DNA of 64,000 nucleotides from Dendrocalamus latiflorus (Eukaryota; Streptophyta; Magnoliopsida; Poales; Poaceae): contig CM029626.1 of assembly GCA_017311315.1 (NCBI GenBank), positions 10,735,643 through 10,799,642 on the forward strand, written 5' to 3'. Position numbers and translations under genes: made by a program. This document shows positions 11,884-23,535 of the stretch, piece by piece; the first letter of the stretch is position 1, and each line of letters starts with the position of its first letter. A model generated the notes under the pieces. The model had not been told where the DNA came from. It was given only the letters and a program-made list of their open reading frames with translations, and ran no database searches.

Positions 11884-13871
11884 TAAGCGGGATAAAAATT
11901 AAAATTACACGACTAAAATGAGACAACATGTGTATACAGGTCTCCGATGTACTGTACTAAGCAAAATTTCACCGCAGTGTACTCTCTTCTACAGCTAGTT
12001 TTTCTTGCTGGATCTCTCTCCATGGCGACGACAAGTCTATCCACACTATTCGAACCATTGTCGGCCATACGATGCTGCCATTTGCTACCGGCTCCGTTGT
12101 CATAGGGAAGGAAGGAAACCAACCGACCCACTGATGTTGATGTCATTGTTTCACCAAATTGCCGCAATTTTCGAGGTTTTTCAGGTACCCCAGACGCAAA
12201 GCCCGGTCCCCATGGCCCCATATTTTCATGCCGTAACGTCTCATGATGATCAAACAATTGTTTCATTGATTGGCATGCCCTGAGCGCACTCTTGCCAGGG
12301 TGATGTAAGTAGCGTCCATAGCATATCAAATAACTAAAAGACTAATGCGAAAGAGTAATTAAAAAGATATGGTAGTAATGTCGCATACAAGATAATGTCT
12401 ACAAGCTTTTATACCTATACAAGCTATAGATATTACTCCATGGTATCTGCACCGAGAGTGCCTTACCCGAGCGGATAAGCTGAGGACTTTGGGCAGAGCA
12501 CCGATGCATTGCCATCCATCATCATTTGTGTTGTCAATTATTATATTCTTCCAGGGGCTAAACAATGGACCTACATACAGCCCTGGCCTCTGGCCGATCA
12601 GCCACTGCTAGCCCCGGCACATATTTGACCACACTGGTGATCGCATCGCTCGCAGGCCGGCTCGGAGACCCCACCGTCGGTTGTGCGCTTGTGCCGTGGC
12701 GGGGACGATGCGTCCAAGGCGAACGCCGAGGAGGACTAGTCTCGGCGCGCGATCCCATCTCGGCCTGTTGCGTCTTACTGGCGTGTCTTTGGCCGGGCAT
12801 AGCTGATCTAAATTATAGTAATACTGCTCACGCTGCAGGAGGTGAAGCGTTAGTTACAGTCGGGGACGTAGCTCCGAGCCGGCACCGGCATCGCGCGACG
12901 TGCGTGGGGGGAAAGTGAATCGATCGAGCGGCAACCGGGCGTTGGCATCTGCTGCTGGAGGACTGCTACGGCAATGGAAGAGACGAGCTGTGTGTTTTAA
13001 TTTTTTTCTGTAAATATTTACTAATTTTTTTATTCCAATAGCTATAAGAAATAAGCCCCCGTGAACAGCAAGTCCAGCACTATCTCAAAAACAAAAATAT
13101 ATAAAACTTTTGATCCGCAGATCAAAAAGAATTGAAATTTAAACCAATGCTAGATCATGATCTTAGGAACCAATCATAACAAAAAATTTAAAAAACTTGA
13201 GAGAATTAGGATCTTTTAGTTCGTGAAGCTCTGCTCACTAAAATCGGTCTAAAACCTAAAATTAAGCTAACTCTTAAATCAAACTTCCAAATCACTTGAA
13301 ATTTAGTATGTGCCTTTTATAGAATGTCAGAAACATATTTCAATAAACGATCAAGAAAAGTGTTCCCAAAATTATGATATTTTTCCATTTGAAGTAAAGT
13401 TACACAAAAAACGGATCAAAAACAAAAAAACAGTGAATATAATTTGCTCGTGGGTGAATGATGGCTAAGATATCTTTAGATATATTTTCACATATCACAG
13501 CAAACTAGAATACCAAAAAAATAAGGTAAAAAGTGCTGGATCAAGAAATCATTTGGAGAGGCTAAAAAGAGCAAAAACCGGGTTTCTTCATGGATTTGCT
13601 ATGTAAGGGTCTAGACAGGTGGAGATTGATTTTTAAATATTATCTCCGTCTCTTATGAATTCTCGGCACAACGAGATAAAGAAGGGGAAAGAGAAGGAAA
13701 ACCAATTAAATCAAGAGTAAGTTGATCAATACAAGAGAGATTCATGGTGATGAACAAATATTGATGTGTTGCTGCTTGAGGATGGAGGTTTTACAACCAT
13801 TCCACCTAGAGCACAACACATCACTCAACTTCTCTCAAACCCTAACATTAGAACTCATGAATACTTGGTCT
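11884..13871. other. Intergenic DNA, no gene recognised
   Basis: Short overlapping frames occur near 11913-12329 and 12558-12918, none recognisable and none with convincing splice sites. From about 13000 the DNA is AT-rich and resembles old repeat sequence into which the palindromic element at 13881 inserted. Confidence 0.35.
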
Positions 13872-13880
13872 CAAGTAGAA

Positions 13881-14484
13881 GGGAAAATTGAATATATAGG
13901 ACCCAGTTGATAGTGCTTTGCTAAAATAGGACTAAGTTATTTGACATTGTAAATATAGGACTAAGTTGAGCTACTTCTTGCAAATATAGGATTTTTCCCA
14001 TTTTAATTTCATTTTCATTTTCCAGCCTTTTTTCTCCACGCGAAATGACATTTTTGCCCTTCCTCCCTCACCTGGCCGGCTGCAGGCCGCCGCGCCGCCC
14101 CGTCGCGCCGCGCCGCCGCTTCCTCGCCGCCGCCTCTGCCCCGCGCCGCGCCGCCCCACCGCTCCCTCGCCTCCCGGGGCGCAGAGGGAGCGGCGGCGCG
14201 GCGCGGGACAGAGGCGGCGGAGCGGCGCGGCGCGGGGCAGAGGCGGCGGCGAGGGAGCGGCGGGACGGCGCGGCGCGGCGGCCTGCAGCCGGCCAGGTGA
14301 GGGAGGAAGGGCAAAAATGTCATTTCGCGTGGAGAAAAAAGGCTGGAAAATGAAAATGAAATTAAAATGGGAAAAACCCTATATTTGCAAGAAGTAGCTC
14401 AACTTAGTCCTATATTTACAATGTCAAATAACTTAGTCCTATTTCAAAGCACCCTCATCTGGGTCCTATATATTCAATTTTCCC
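13881..14484. mobile_element. Palindromic Mutator-like MITE with 9-bp target duplication
   Basis: The whole 604 bp folds back on itself. The left end GGGAAAATTGAATATATAGG and the right end are exact inverses, and the arms stay nearly identical for roughly 250-300 bp, with a GC-rich centre near 14180. The 9 bp CAAGTAGAA is present on both sides (13872-13880 and 14485-14493). A perfect 9-bp duplication is the hallmark of Mutator transposases. No transposase is encoded. Two open frames on opposite strands (14015-14323 minus, 14045-14353 plus) begin with the same residues only because of the palindrome. A transcript through it would form a very long hairpin and could be a small-RNA source (inference). 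Confidence 0.85.
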
Positions 14485-14493
14485 CAAGTAGAA

Positions 14494-17400
14494 TGGTTGG
14501 ATGATTGACTATGAGTCTCCATCCAACCCATTACATAGATAGGCTAACCAGCTCCATCCCACCCTTAGTGGATATTATCCACTTAGCACATATAGAGGGA
14601 ACTCTATAATCCCACAAAAATGAATTGGCTTCTTCTTGACCTAAACTGCTTTCCTAAGCGTTACTGAAGCGCCGTGGTTTTGTTCAATGTAGTTTTCACT
14701 ATTTAGTCAAATTACCAAAATACCCCTTTTTGATCCGCCATCTCCTTCCATTGCAAGCAATTGCTATGTTTGTCACGTGTAAGTGCACCACTGATTTGCC
14801 ATGTGTCGGCAAGTATCTCTCGTTCCAGTTGCATTGGACCATACCTCACTTGAATCAACCAAGCCACATAGTGCAACCCATTACTCGAACTTCCCTTTAA
14901 CACTTCCCACCCTCCTTATGTCATTCTTGATCTCATTCATCTCATACGGTATCCTTGATTATTCTAGGCATCAGTTGCTTTATGAGTATAGCCTTGATCC
15001 TCACTATTAATTATGATTGACTCCAAGCAGAGATAAAAGAAATTATTTTTAGGCACAAGTTCTTCATAACTTGACTCACATTAGCAACAACATGTCTTAT
15101 ACAATCTATAACCACTGACCTAAGTCACCAAATCATCCTATGACTTAAAATTTTTAAAATCATTTGTTTCTGTAAGTTGTCCAGAAAAATATATAAATTT
15201 TAAATTTTCACTTATCCTAAATAACAATGATTCACTATAACAAAATAATAGATCTTTTTACATGATTCATCACAACAAAAACTCTCAGCCTGTTCTGTAA
15301 CGTGCATGCCTAGATGTCTTGTTTCGGTTGTTTATTTATCCATGGATGGAGAACTTTTGCTGCTGAATTTACTGTCACAGCGGATGAACTGTCGCAGTTG
15401 GCGCGCATCTCGAGACGCACCAGGAGAATAACTTTGAGGTCCATGCGTCTCTCGTGGGGCATACGTGCACCCACAGATGGAATGAATGCTCGTTTTCTAG
15501 TTAGGATGCAAGATTTCTGAAACAAGCAGCCAAGGAAAGTAGGAATAAACCGCTGGCTTGGTATAACTAATGATATCAGCTGGGGTCTTTTGGTTTTATA
15601 GTTTTTGATTTATTCTATAATAAGTAGCTTTGAAATGATTTGTCTATTTAAGATAAGGTCTGAAAGTTTATTGTAGTAGACACTGTATCGAATCTATCTA
15701 TATCGATCAAAATTACACATGGATATCTCTCTCTGTACTCTCTCTTATGATCAACCATAATTTAAAATTTTAAATCAAAAGCCACGGTCTAAAATAATCC
15801 ACTCTACCCATCTTCAATGCAGATGATTCGAAGACTTCACTTTTGGTAGAGAGCCAAAGATAGAAAAACCTATCAATCTGATAGACCATGTTTATGCATT
15901 CATTCAAGGCTTGATCAAAGGCTTGGTGATGTGTACCGGAGATCAAAACCTTATACAATGCCGTCCATGTATTCATCCAAGGCTTGACCAAAGGTTAGGT
16001 GATGTGAACCGGAGATCAAAACCTTATACAATGCCGACCAAGGCCATAAATACGTGCATGTGATGGCCTCTAAGTGGATCTTGGTGAATCCTTACTTAGA
16101 TTAGTCTCGCACGCGCGCCAAAACTGAAACATCCAATTACAAACGTACTATTTTGCCATGAAACGTGAACCGAGTCTGGATAACTGGATCATACCATGAT
16201 CATGTTGTTACAAAACAATTTTCAGGAATTACTACAAGCTACATTATGTACTCCTTCAGATTTTGAAGAAGCAGATGATGAGCCATGTTATAGCTGTAAT
16301 TTTACAAACTACCTATTTGTTAAGAACCAGAGTGATATATATTCACACAGCGACACAAACTCTATAAATTCCAGATAAGAATATGTCTAAGTGCATCTTT
16401 CCCGCTCCAAGTGGGCACTGAACAGCATCTCCGTTGTTTTTTAACAGTGATGCTTGTCTGGAATTATTGAATCAGTAGTAGTTCAGTGTCTTTGCTTGGA
16501 ACATATGACAAACAAGCTAGAACTAAACAAAGGAATTTGCCACCTGAAAAGAAATCCAGCTCAGCAAGGAATAATCTTTCCAGCCATTTTATAACTACAA
16601 TTTGGTGAAGAGAAGCTTTTACTCCAAAGCTAGGACCATAAACTTGATCCAACCTAATTTCTTTAGGCAGATTCTCACCACTCCTGAACTGTATGGCACT
16701 AGTACTACTTTTATGTTTGTGTTCCCGAGGTTTGTCCAGACAATGTCTCCTCTCTTTTATTTCCTAGTGGAAGAGCGAATTCCACGGTCTATGCAGACAA
16801 CTAGTCAAACAATATGGGGTGGCAGCAAGATATACATGGTAGCACTAGTATACAAAGCAAAAAGAGAAACTGATCATAGAAGATGTTGATAGTTCATAAC
16901 CCCTGAAGGAAACCCAGTTCCACTTCTTACGGGTTTTGTCTTTCTTTTTGCGTTTTGCCTCTTCCCGGAGTTCAATCAGGTCATCATTATTTGACGCCAA
17001 ATTAACTTGTTTGCTTTCTCTCTTAGATATTTCTTCACAAAGGAAATTGGGGGAAATTAAAGGATAACGCAAACTACTAAAGCAGCTAAAACACACGCAG
17101 CGGGTCAGTGCCTAGCTAGTTCTTGCCTTGTGTCAATTTCACCTCATCTGCCTTTATTTTGGTTCAATGTCACCTCATCTGCCTTTATTTTGCTCGTCTG
17201 AGTCTCACTTCATCTCAGCCAGCTTTGTACGAAACCTTTGCTCTTTTGGGAACACCATTGTGGCTGCCTACTGGTACTAATGCAAAAGCGCATGAATTAG
17301 TACATGTCTACCTCAGACCCTCTTTATTCATCAGTGACTTAGCTCTGTTGTCATGTCCAAAATGTCCTTCTTTTGGTCCTTCAGCTGCCTCTCAGTTTCA

Positions 17401-17512
17401 GGCTCTTTCATACGGCATCAAAAGCTCCCCCCGTCATTGCAATCAAAACCATTTGACTTTTCCAAGGAGATGATCAGTGCACAGGAGAGACTTTAATCTA
17501 TCATTGGGCTAA
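14494..17512. other. Intergenic DNA downstream of the cyclin gene
   Basis: No gene is recognised in these 3 kb. The only clear structure is the 73-bp duplication at 15891-16036. A possible old MITE lies near 15580-15810. The 3' UTR of the minus-strand cyclin gene must lie just left of 17513 but its end could not be fixed. Confidence 0.35.
15891..16036. repeat. 73-bp tandem duplication (2 copies)
   Basis: The phrase GGAGATCAAAACCTTATACA and about 50 bp before it occur twice at a 73-bp spacing with a few substitutions, ending at 15963 and 16036. Confidence 0.8.
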
Positions 17513-19203
17513 TCATCTGCTAATCTTCCTCCTCTTGCTGCTAACAGGGGAGCTCTCACAACAACAGCTTGCATGTGAGGCAATAGTTGAATCGTCGCTT
17601 TTGTAGCTCAGGCAGCCAGCATCCAACACCCCGGTAGGGCTCTGCGGCACAGAGGAGGCTCCGCTGGGGCATGCAGATTTAGGTGGCAGTGGCACAGTGC
17701 CTATCAAGGCCATGGCCTGAATCACTTCCTGGCATTGCAACACCCTCTCCTGCAACGACAGCAGCAGAAAGCAACAAAGCATCAATCGCCAAGTTTACGA
17801 GTAGCTCGCGCAGTTATAAATGCAGTTCACGCATATCTGTAGCGCCGTGGTGTCTGGAGCAGTAAGGTTACTGCCTGTGAGTGGCTGTGACTTTTGTGCA
17901 TGTAACGTACAGCTCCAAACTACACTGCGTTGCATTGAAAGGCACTGATACGAAAAAGACGAAGTTGGAAGAACATCGCGTGCCTCACTACGCACCTTAT
18001 CTACATGGGTGCAAGCCTTGTCGATATCTACAATGTGCTCTTCTCCGACCACGGCAGCGGCGACCGACGCGGCGATCTCCGAGGGCCTAAAATCTAAGCA
18101 ATGTGTCCCTGCCATGCATAAACACGCACATGTTAGATCGATTCTACGGAACTAAGGTTTCTCTGATAGAAATCGATCTGCCAAAAATTTCTTGCATGCA
18201 TGCACACCTCTAGCTATGCACAATATGAGTTCTGCGGAGTGCCGAACGGAGCATCTCGACGGCGCATTGCCGCCGTTAAGCTTTTGGAGGAAGTAGTCGA
18301 TGTACGAGAAGGGAGTGACCGCTTGCATCCTCCATTTGAGGGTGCTCAGGACCAGAAGCTCCATCCTCTGGATCGTCTTCGCTTCGAACACGTACCGTGC
18401 TTCGCCGACCTGATCGACACGATCCAACAATGATCAGAACGAGATTTCAGATCAAATGGACACAGCGCGCAACGATCGGGATGCATTGCAAATCTGCAAT
18501 GTGCAACCTCTGCATAGCTCTCTCACCTGCAGGTCCAAAGATGGAGGGACTGAAGTTTCCTCCATCTTGGCAGCCAGGGACAAGCACGCCACTGATAGCA
18601 ACTGTGTCATCCAAGCCTTGCCTTCCTGCAATGACGAACTATACATGATTACTGGCCCTGAAACACTGAAATGGTGTATGTTGCCAATATTTTTCAAGAA
18701 CTAAGAAATGGTACCACTCGAGTTCGTAGGATTCTTACCGGAAGCTGGTAGAGCGAGAGGAAGCGGTCCAAGTAGTTGACGGCCAAACAGGCAGTAAGAG
18801 GGCCGAAATTGTAGTACGTGCGAACCTGTTGAGAAATTAACAGACGGATAATTATTCACTGAATCGATGCAAACAAAAAAAGATCATAGAGAATATATCG
18901 CGCATGAATAGAAAAACAAGAACCCACCTTCCAAATCCAATCAATGGCATCCACCCGGACGCGAAGATCCAGGCCCCCACCGCGCAGCCTCTGGGCGTAG
19001 TCCTCCCTGGGCATGTGCTCCGCCTCCGTCTCCATCAAACGGGCCACGCATTCCTCTGACGGCACGGGGAAATCCGTGGGGACATCCCCGCACGGCGACG
19101 CCCTCCTCTTCCGCGACTCCTCCTCCTTATCGAGGCCAAGGACGCTGCTGCTGTCCTCGGCGCAGAGCAACATGGAGGCTGCCATCTCGTAGCTTGGAGC
19201 CAT
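17513..19203 (-). CDS. CYCD4;1: D-type cyclin, 6 exons, 337 aa (CYCD2/CYCD4 group)
   Basis: Exons read on the minus strand: 19203-18928, 18825-18739, 18625-18527, 18409-18208, 18108-17996, 17749-17513. All introns are GT-AG, and the exons sum to 1014 nt in one frame. The protein has the retinoblastoma-binding LxCxE motif near the N-terminus (LLCAE, residues 12-16), a cyclin box from about residue 60 ([43 protein letters not shown]) and a C-terminal cyclin fold ([32 protein letters not shown]). The tail ends [10 protein letters not shown]-cyclins bind CDKA and phosphorylate retinoblastoma-related protein to allow G1/S entry in the nucleus. The start at 19203 was chosen because the LxCxE region follows at once; an in-frame upstream ATG at 19407 would add 68 residues unlike the family. 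The paralogue name is from memory of grass sequences and is less certain than the family. Confidence 0.95.
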
Positions 19204-20192
19204 TAATCTCTTGGTATCCTGGTAAAGGTTGTGATACAATGATATGCTCTCCTCCTCCTCCTGTTCCTCTGCTGCTCTTGTTCTTCTTCCTCTGTTTTGG
19301 AGTGGGTGAGGTGTGGAAGAGGAGGGGGGCAGATGAGCAATGGGGGCAGTGAGGTGAGGTCTCTTTGTATGTAGCCGCGTGCAGACTATGCAGGGTATTT
19401 TGGGCAATAGGTAATTGAGGCAGGCAACTGAAGCGGGAAGAAAGGAGGAGGATGCTGACTAGAAAAATGCACGCTCTTTTTTTTCAATGGCGCTTTCGTT
19501 CTCTTTTCTTTTCTAGTCTGTACTTTGAGGACTAGTACTACTTTTATAGAGCTTTTTAATACATAGTTTTTGTGGAGTTTGAGCGTTACTTTCATGGTCT
19601 TTTTGTTCTTTTTCTTTCCTATTTCGTTTTCTTTTTTTTTTTTGAGTTTTTCTTACCTTATATGTAAAAAAGAGCAATATCAGTGTGAAAAGAAACAGGG
19701 AATTCCAGTCCATGTGATGAGAGCGGCAATAATGTAACTATACTATTCTTTGGTTCGTAGTAATCAGCGTGATAAGAAGCTTTGTAAAGGTAAGTTCCAT
19801 CGAAGAGCTAGCGTGGAGTCAATGGACGACTCATGTGCGCGTTTTTTTAACCGATGTAAAACACTTTATACTATGCATGTTCACATATGAGATAAGGTTA
19901 TCTTTCGAAAAGAGAGATTAGGCTCTTTATCATTTGACTTGCAAGTAGAGATATCTGCAAACCATTTCTGATTGCGTTTGTGTCAGTCATACCATACCAC
20001 ACCAACCTTCGAAATTCGAATAGATCATAAGGCAGCCACACACATCCAGCAAAGGCATGTTGACCCAACTGAATGCCAGCTATATGCATCAAACCCAAAC
20101 CCTCAAATATTACTAGTTGTATGCAAGGATATCTCAGAGAAACCTACATAAAACCAGAGATCGATTCATGTGTATGGAAACAGCGAACAAGT
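19204..20192. promoter_or_regulatory. Upstream region of the cyclin gene
   Basis: Reading on the minus strand, the first about 200 bp upstream of the ATG are purine-rich (AGGAGGAGGAGGAGAG) and look like a 5' leader. No clear TATA box was found. A T/A-rich stretch near 19480-19680 has long T runs. No other gene is seen. Confidence 0.35.
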
Positions 20193-20284
20193 ACTTAACC
20201 TTCAGGTTTATCATTTTACAGTTCAACCCTGCATAATTACTTAACCTTCAGGTTTATCATTTTACAGTTCAACCCTTCATAAAC
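20193..20284. repeat. 46-bp tandem duplication
   Basis: ACTTAACCTTCAGGTTTATC and the following 26 bp occur twice in direct succession (from 20193 and from 20239) with one or two differences. Confidence 0.85.
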
Positions 20285-20969
20285 GGTGGCCTGTTTAACT
20301 GTAGTAACTAGTAAGACAGAGCTCTACTAGGACCTACTTCCCTTTGGCCCCTCCCAGAAGAACCCAAGTTGGCCCTGCGCTACTACTGTTCTCTTGTGAT
20401 CAGGTCCTTCCCGAGCATGAAATCGCATAGTTTCGTATGCATGCTTCGTTGCACTGCTCGCTTTTTCCCTCTCGTCGGCTTCCGCGAGCCCTCGATCGAA
20501 TTCCCGCTCGATCGCGGCGGTCACGCGCGCGGCCACCGTTGCATCCACGCGACAGCTTTAACCTTTTAGCCCATGCATTCGCCTAGCTAGCGCGGTAGAA
20601 GAAATCGAGTACGCTATTGCTCGGGCTTCGCACGGCGCGCCCTTCTATAAGACTAATATAACGGATTCTTACTTCTTGCCGGAAAGGTGGCAGCCACTAC
20701 GGCTTTCGCTGACTGACGTGTGGGCCGGACGTGACCGGTAAAGTGTGCTAAGTTGGACGGGTGATGGTCCAGGTGTACGTATAAAACTATGCATGGCGCT
20801 GTCAGTCTACCACTATGGCAGTCACTTTTATCTGCAAGACAGTGAGTGACCTAGACGACTAAGCACTCCACATTGATGTTGATGTATGACGAGAATGTAA
20901 TAATTAGGGTTATTATATCATTATATTATTGAAATATATCCCAAACGATAAGGGAGAGATTTCACAGGT

Positions 20970-21220
20970 ATTTCTTGGTCATAAGTTTTTCTACAACCAC
21001 ATAGTCGTAAGTCTTACTACGACTATTTCTTAATAGTAAATTTTTCTATGATCACATAGTTATAAGTTTTACTGCAAATACTTCTTGGTCGTAAGTCTTT
21101 TTGCGATCATATAGTTGTAAGTCTTACTGCGACCACTCCTTAGTCATAAGTCTTTCTACGCCACGTAGTCGTAAGATATCCTACGATCACCTTGTAGTCG
21201 TGGGTCTTTCTGCAACCAGC
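20970..21220. repeat. Degenerate ~54-58-bp tandem repeat, about 4 copies
   Basis: Variants of CACATAGTCGTAAGTCTTAC recur near 20998, 21052, 21106 and 21164, joined by variants of ACTTCTTGGTCGTAAGTCTT. Copies differ by roughly 10-20 percent by eye. It may be part of an old LTR; downstream, TATATAAAGG at about 21450 and a 128-codon open frame (21289-21675) give no recognisable protein. Confidence 0.6.
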
Positions 21221-22098
21221 ATATTCCCAACTACCTTGTTTACGACGACCTACTTCATCGTGAAGTTGTCTGACAAGGCGGTTAGAACATGCGCTTATTC
21301 CTAATAACTACGCACGATCTCTCTCTGACAATAACTGTTGCACGGCGAATAGGCCACTACATCTCTCGAATAGTAACTTCCGTCAGACGATTATCACCTG
21401 AAGAGTTGAGGCGTCTTTTGGTGCGGGACAACGGCCACCGCTTCGTCTATTATATAAAGGTTGACGTCGGAGAGAAGGGATTAGGAGATAGTGCTAGACA
21501 TTTCGCATTATTATCAGTTGTAAATATCTTTCTGAGCAATAGCTACACAGGACGTATGGTTATTATTCTCCTAGGAAAAGACCTGAATCTGTATAAAAAT
21601 TCCTGTGCCTTTGCTCTGCATGTTCATACACCAAGTTTATTAGAGTTTCTTCAAATCAAAATAAATCATACGTAAGATCGATATTAAAACATCGACAGTA
21701 TTCAAATAAATTATACATAATTAATATTAAAACATCAACAGTGAACATGTGTTCTCACTCTCTCACTGCCTGGTCTAAAAGAGTTGGTGATGACAGTGGC
21801 GGCAGTGAAGAAGTCCCCCGGCCACACACACACTTTGCTCAGTTGCTGCATGGTCCAAGACGAAGAATACGCTGGTTGAGATCCGAGCTCTCGAAGCGGC
21901 CGCTTGACCATTCGAGAACGCCTTTGGCTATGTTATTTAACGCCCAGGTTGGTGACTGACCACTCACGGGCTCACGGCAGCATGCATGCAGCTACTAGCT
22001 CAGGTGCTTATGATACCGGCAATATACATGCGCCAATGTATGTATGTACACAGAAAGCAGAAGTCCAAAACAATGGCGCAGATGTCGTACCTAGTGAC

Positions 22099-22736
22099 TA
22101 GGCATGGGAAACAGTAAAAAAATAATATATTTTATCTGATATTCATATATGAGAAAACATAAATGTGATAAGCAAAATTTGTATTTGAGAATGTTTAAAT
22201 CATACTCATATTCGTATTCGTTTTAAATATATAGATTCATATTCGAGAATGTTCATATTCGTATTCAAAACTATTCAATTCGTAATAAATCCGTTTCCAT
22301 CCTTGGTTATTCTAGCATAACGGTGTAGGATAACTGCAGACATCTACAGGATGCAGCTCAACAGTTGTGCACGTAGTTAGGATACTCCACTGTTGAATGT
22401 ATCCTAACTAACAACCTCCCCGGGAATGATTGTAGGAAGTAATTTTCTGATAAATCAAGATTCACAAGTAAGAAGTGAAAATTACATGGCATAATTTTCA
22501 ACTCTATGAGCTACACTGCTATCTCATAAAGACGTATAGTCATGTTACATAAATTTATTCTATCAAGATTTATTATAAAAGTTTTAAGATATTTTGTTAC
22601 GACATTTGATTTATATTTGTATTCAAAAATATTTGAATTTATATTTATATTTATTTTAAAATATAGATTCGAATTTATATTTATTTTAAAACTATGAATT
22701 TGTATTTGTATCTAAGACCATTCCGTTTCCATCCTA
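22099..22736. mobile_element. Non-autonomous hAT (Ac-like) element, 638 bp
   Basis: The left end reads TAGGCATGGGAAACAG and the right end inverts to TAGGATGGAAACGG, similar to the Ac terminal motif. The flanks are CTAGTGAC (22091-22098) and CTAGTTAC (22737-22744), an 8-bp target duplication with one mismatch, as hAT transposases make. The interior is AT-rich with repeated TTCGTATTCG-type subterminal motifs, and a second internal end-like copy (CCGTTTCCATCC, about 22291) suggests a nested or rearranged copy. No transposase frame is present. Confidence 0.7.
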
Positions 22737-23535
22737 CTAGTTACTACTCGTGCCGCAAGGTCCTACGATGGTGGACAGTTCACAGTTTCGTACTGCGTTA
22801 CTGGCGCACACGCTGTCTCTATCAATTCTGCAAGACTGCGACCTACTGCAAGTCGGTACCCGGAGAGTTGTTGCGGACCGAACGTATAGCTAGCCCGTGT
22901 CTCCATCATGGCCGTTCACGGTACATGGGTAAATGTAGATTCTTTCGTGTAAGGTGACCTTGTCGTAACTGAAAAACTTGTCACAGAGCGATCGTGCGTG
23001 GCTATAGAATCAAATCCTAAAAACCACGACATGAAGAAATAACCAATGATAGGCATTAAAATGCATTCTCTGGGATTTTAGAAATCTAGTCGTCACGAGA
23101 GCAACCAGATGTCTTATCAGTTAGTACTTGGTGATTGATTGTGGTTGGGCTGGTTATCTACTGTGTACCACATGTATCCTCGAAAGCTTGCAGCTCCGTA
23201 AGATAGGTGAAAATTTTAAGATTTATCTAGTGAACTTCGTTTTAATTTTAATATATGTTTTAGTAAGATATATATGTGTGTGGTATGTAATATGAGTATA
23301 ATGCGCATCCTTCATTGTAATCTATATATATAACCATTTCAACTGGGGTGAAACAGGATGGAAGAGTTCATGAGGCCTAATAATGGTTTGAGTAAAAGTC
23401 TTTTTTTTGGACAAAAGGACAACCAAGACTGGTGAATTGTGATATGATACTGATCTATACGTGATAAATATTCAACGTCGACAAAGATAATTTATGCACT
23501 AGCAACAGAGGCGTGCAATTCACGCAACCATGTAA

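Noticed and set aside
14015..14353. Two 102-codon frames on opposite strands with the same start
   Set aside because: They are mirror products of the palindromic MULE, not genes.
15580..15810. MITE with GGGGTCTTTTGG-like ends
   Set aside because: Inverted similarity is weak and no target duplication was found.
19204..19407. In-frame upstream ATG extending the cyclin by 68 residues
   Set aside because: The extension is unlike cyclins, lies in leader-like purine-rich DNA, and the LxCxE motif is near the N-terminus when the 19203 start is used.
21289..21675. 128-codon plus-strand frame after the minisatellite
   Set aside because: No domain, start or context recognised; a TATATAAAGG inside suggests an LTR remnant instead.
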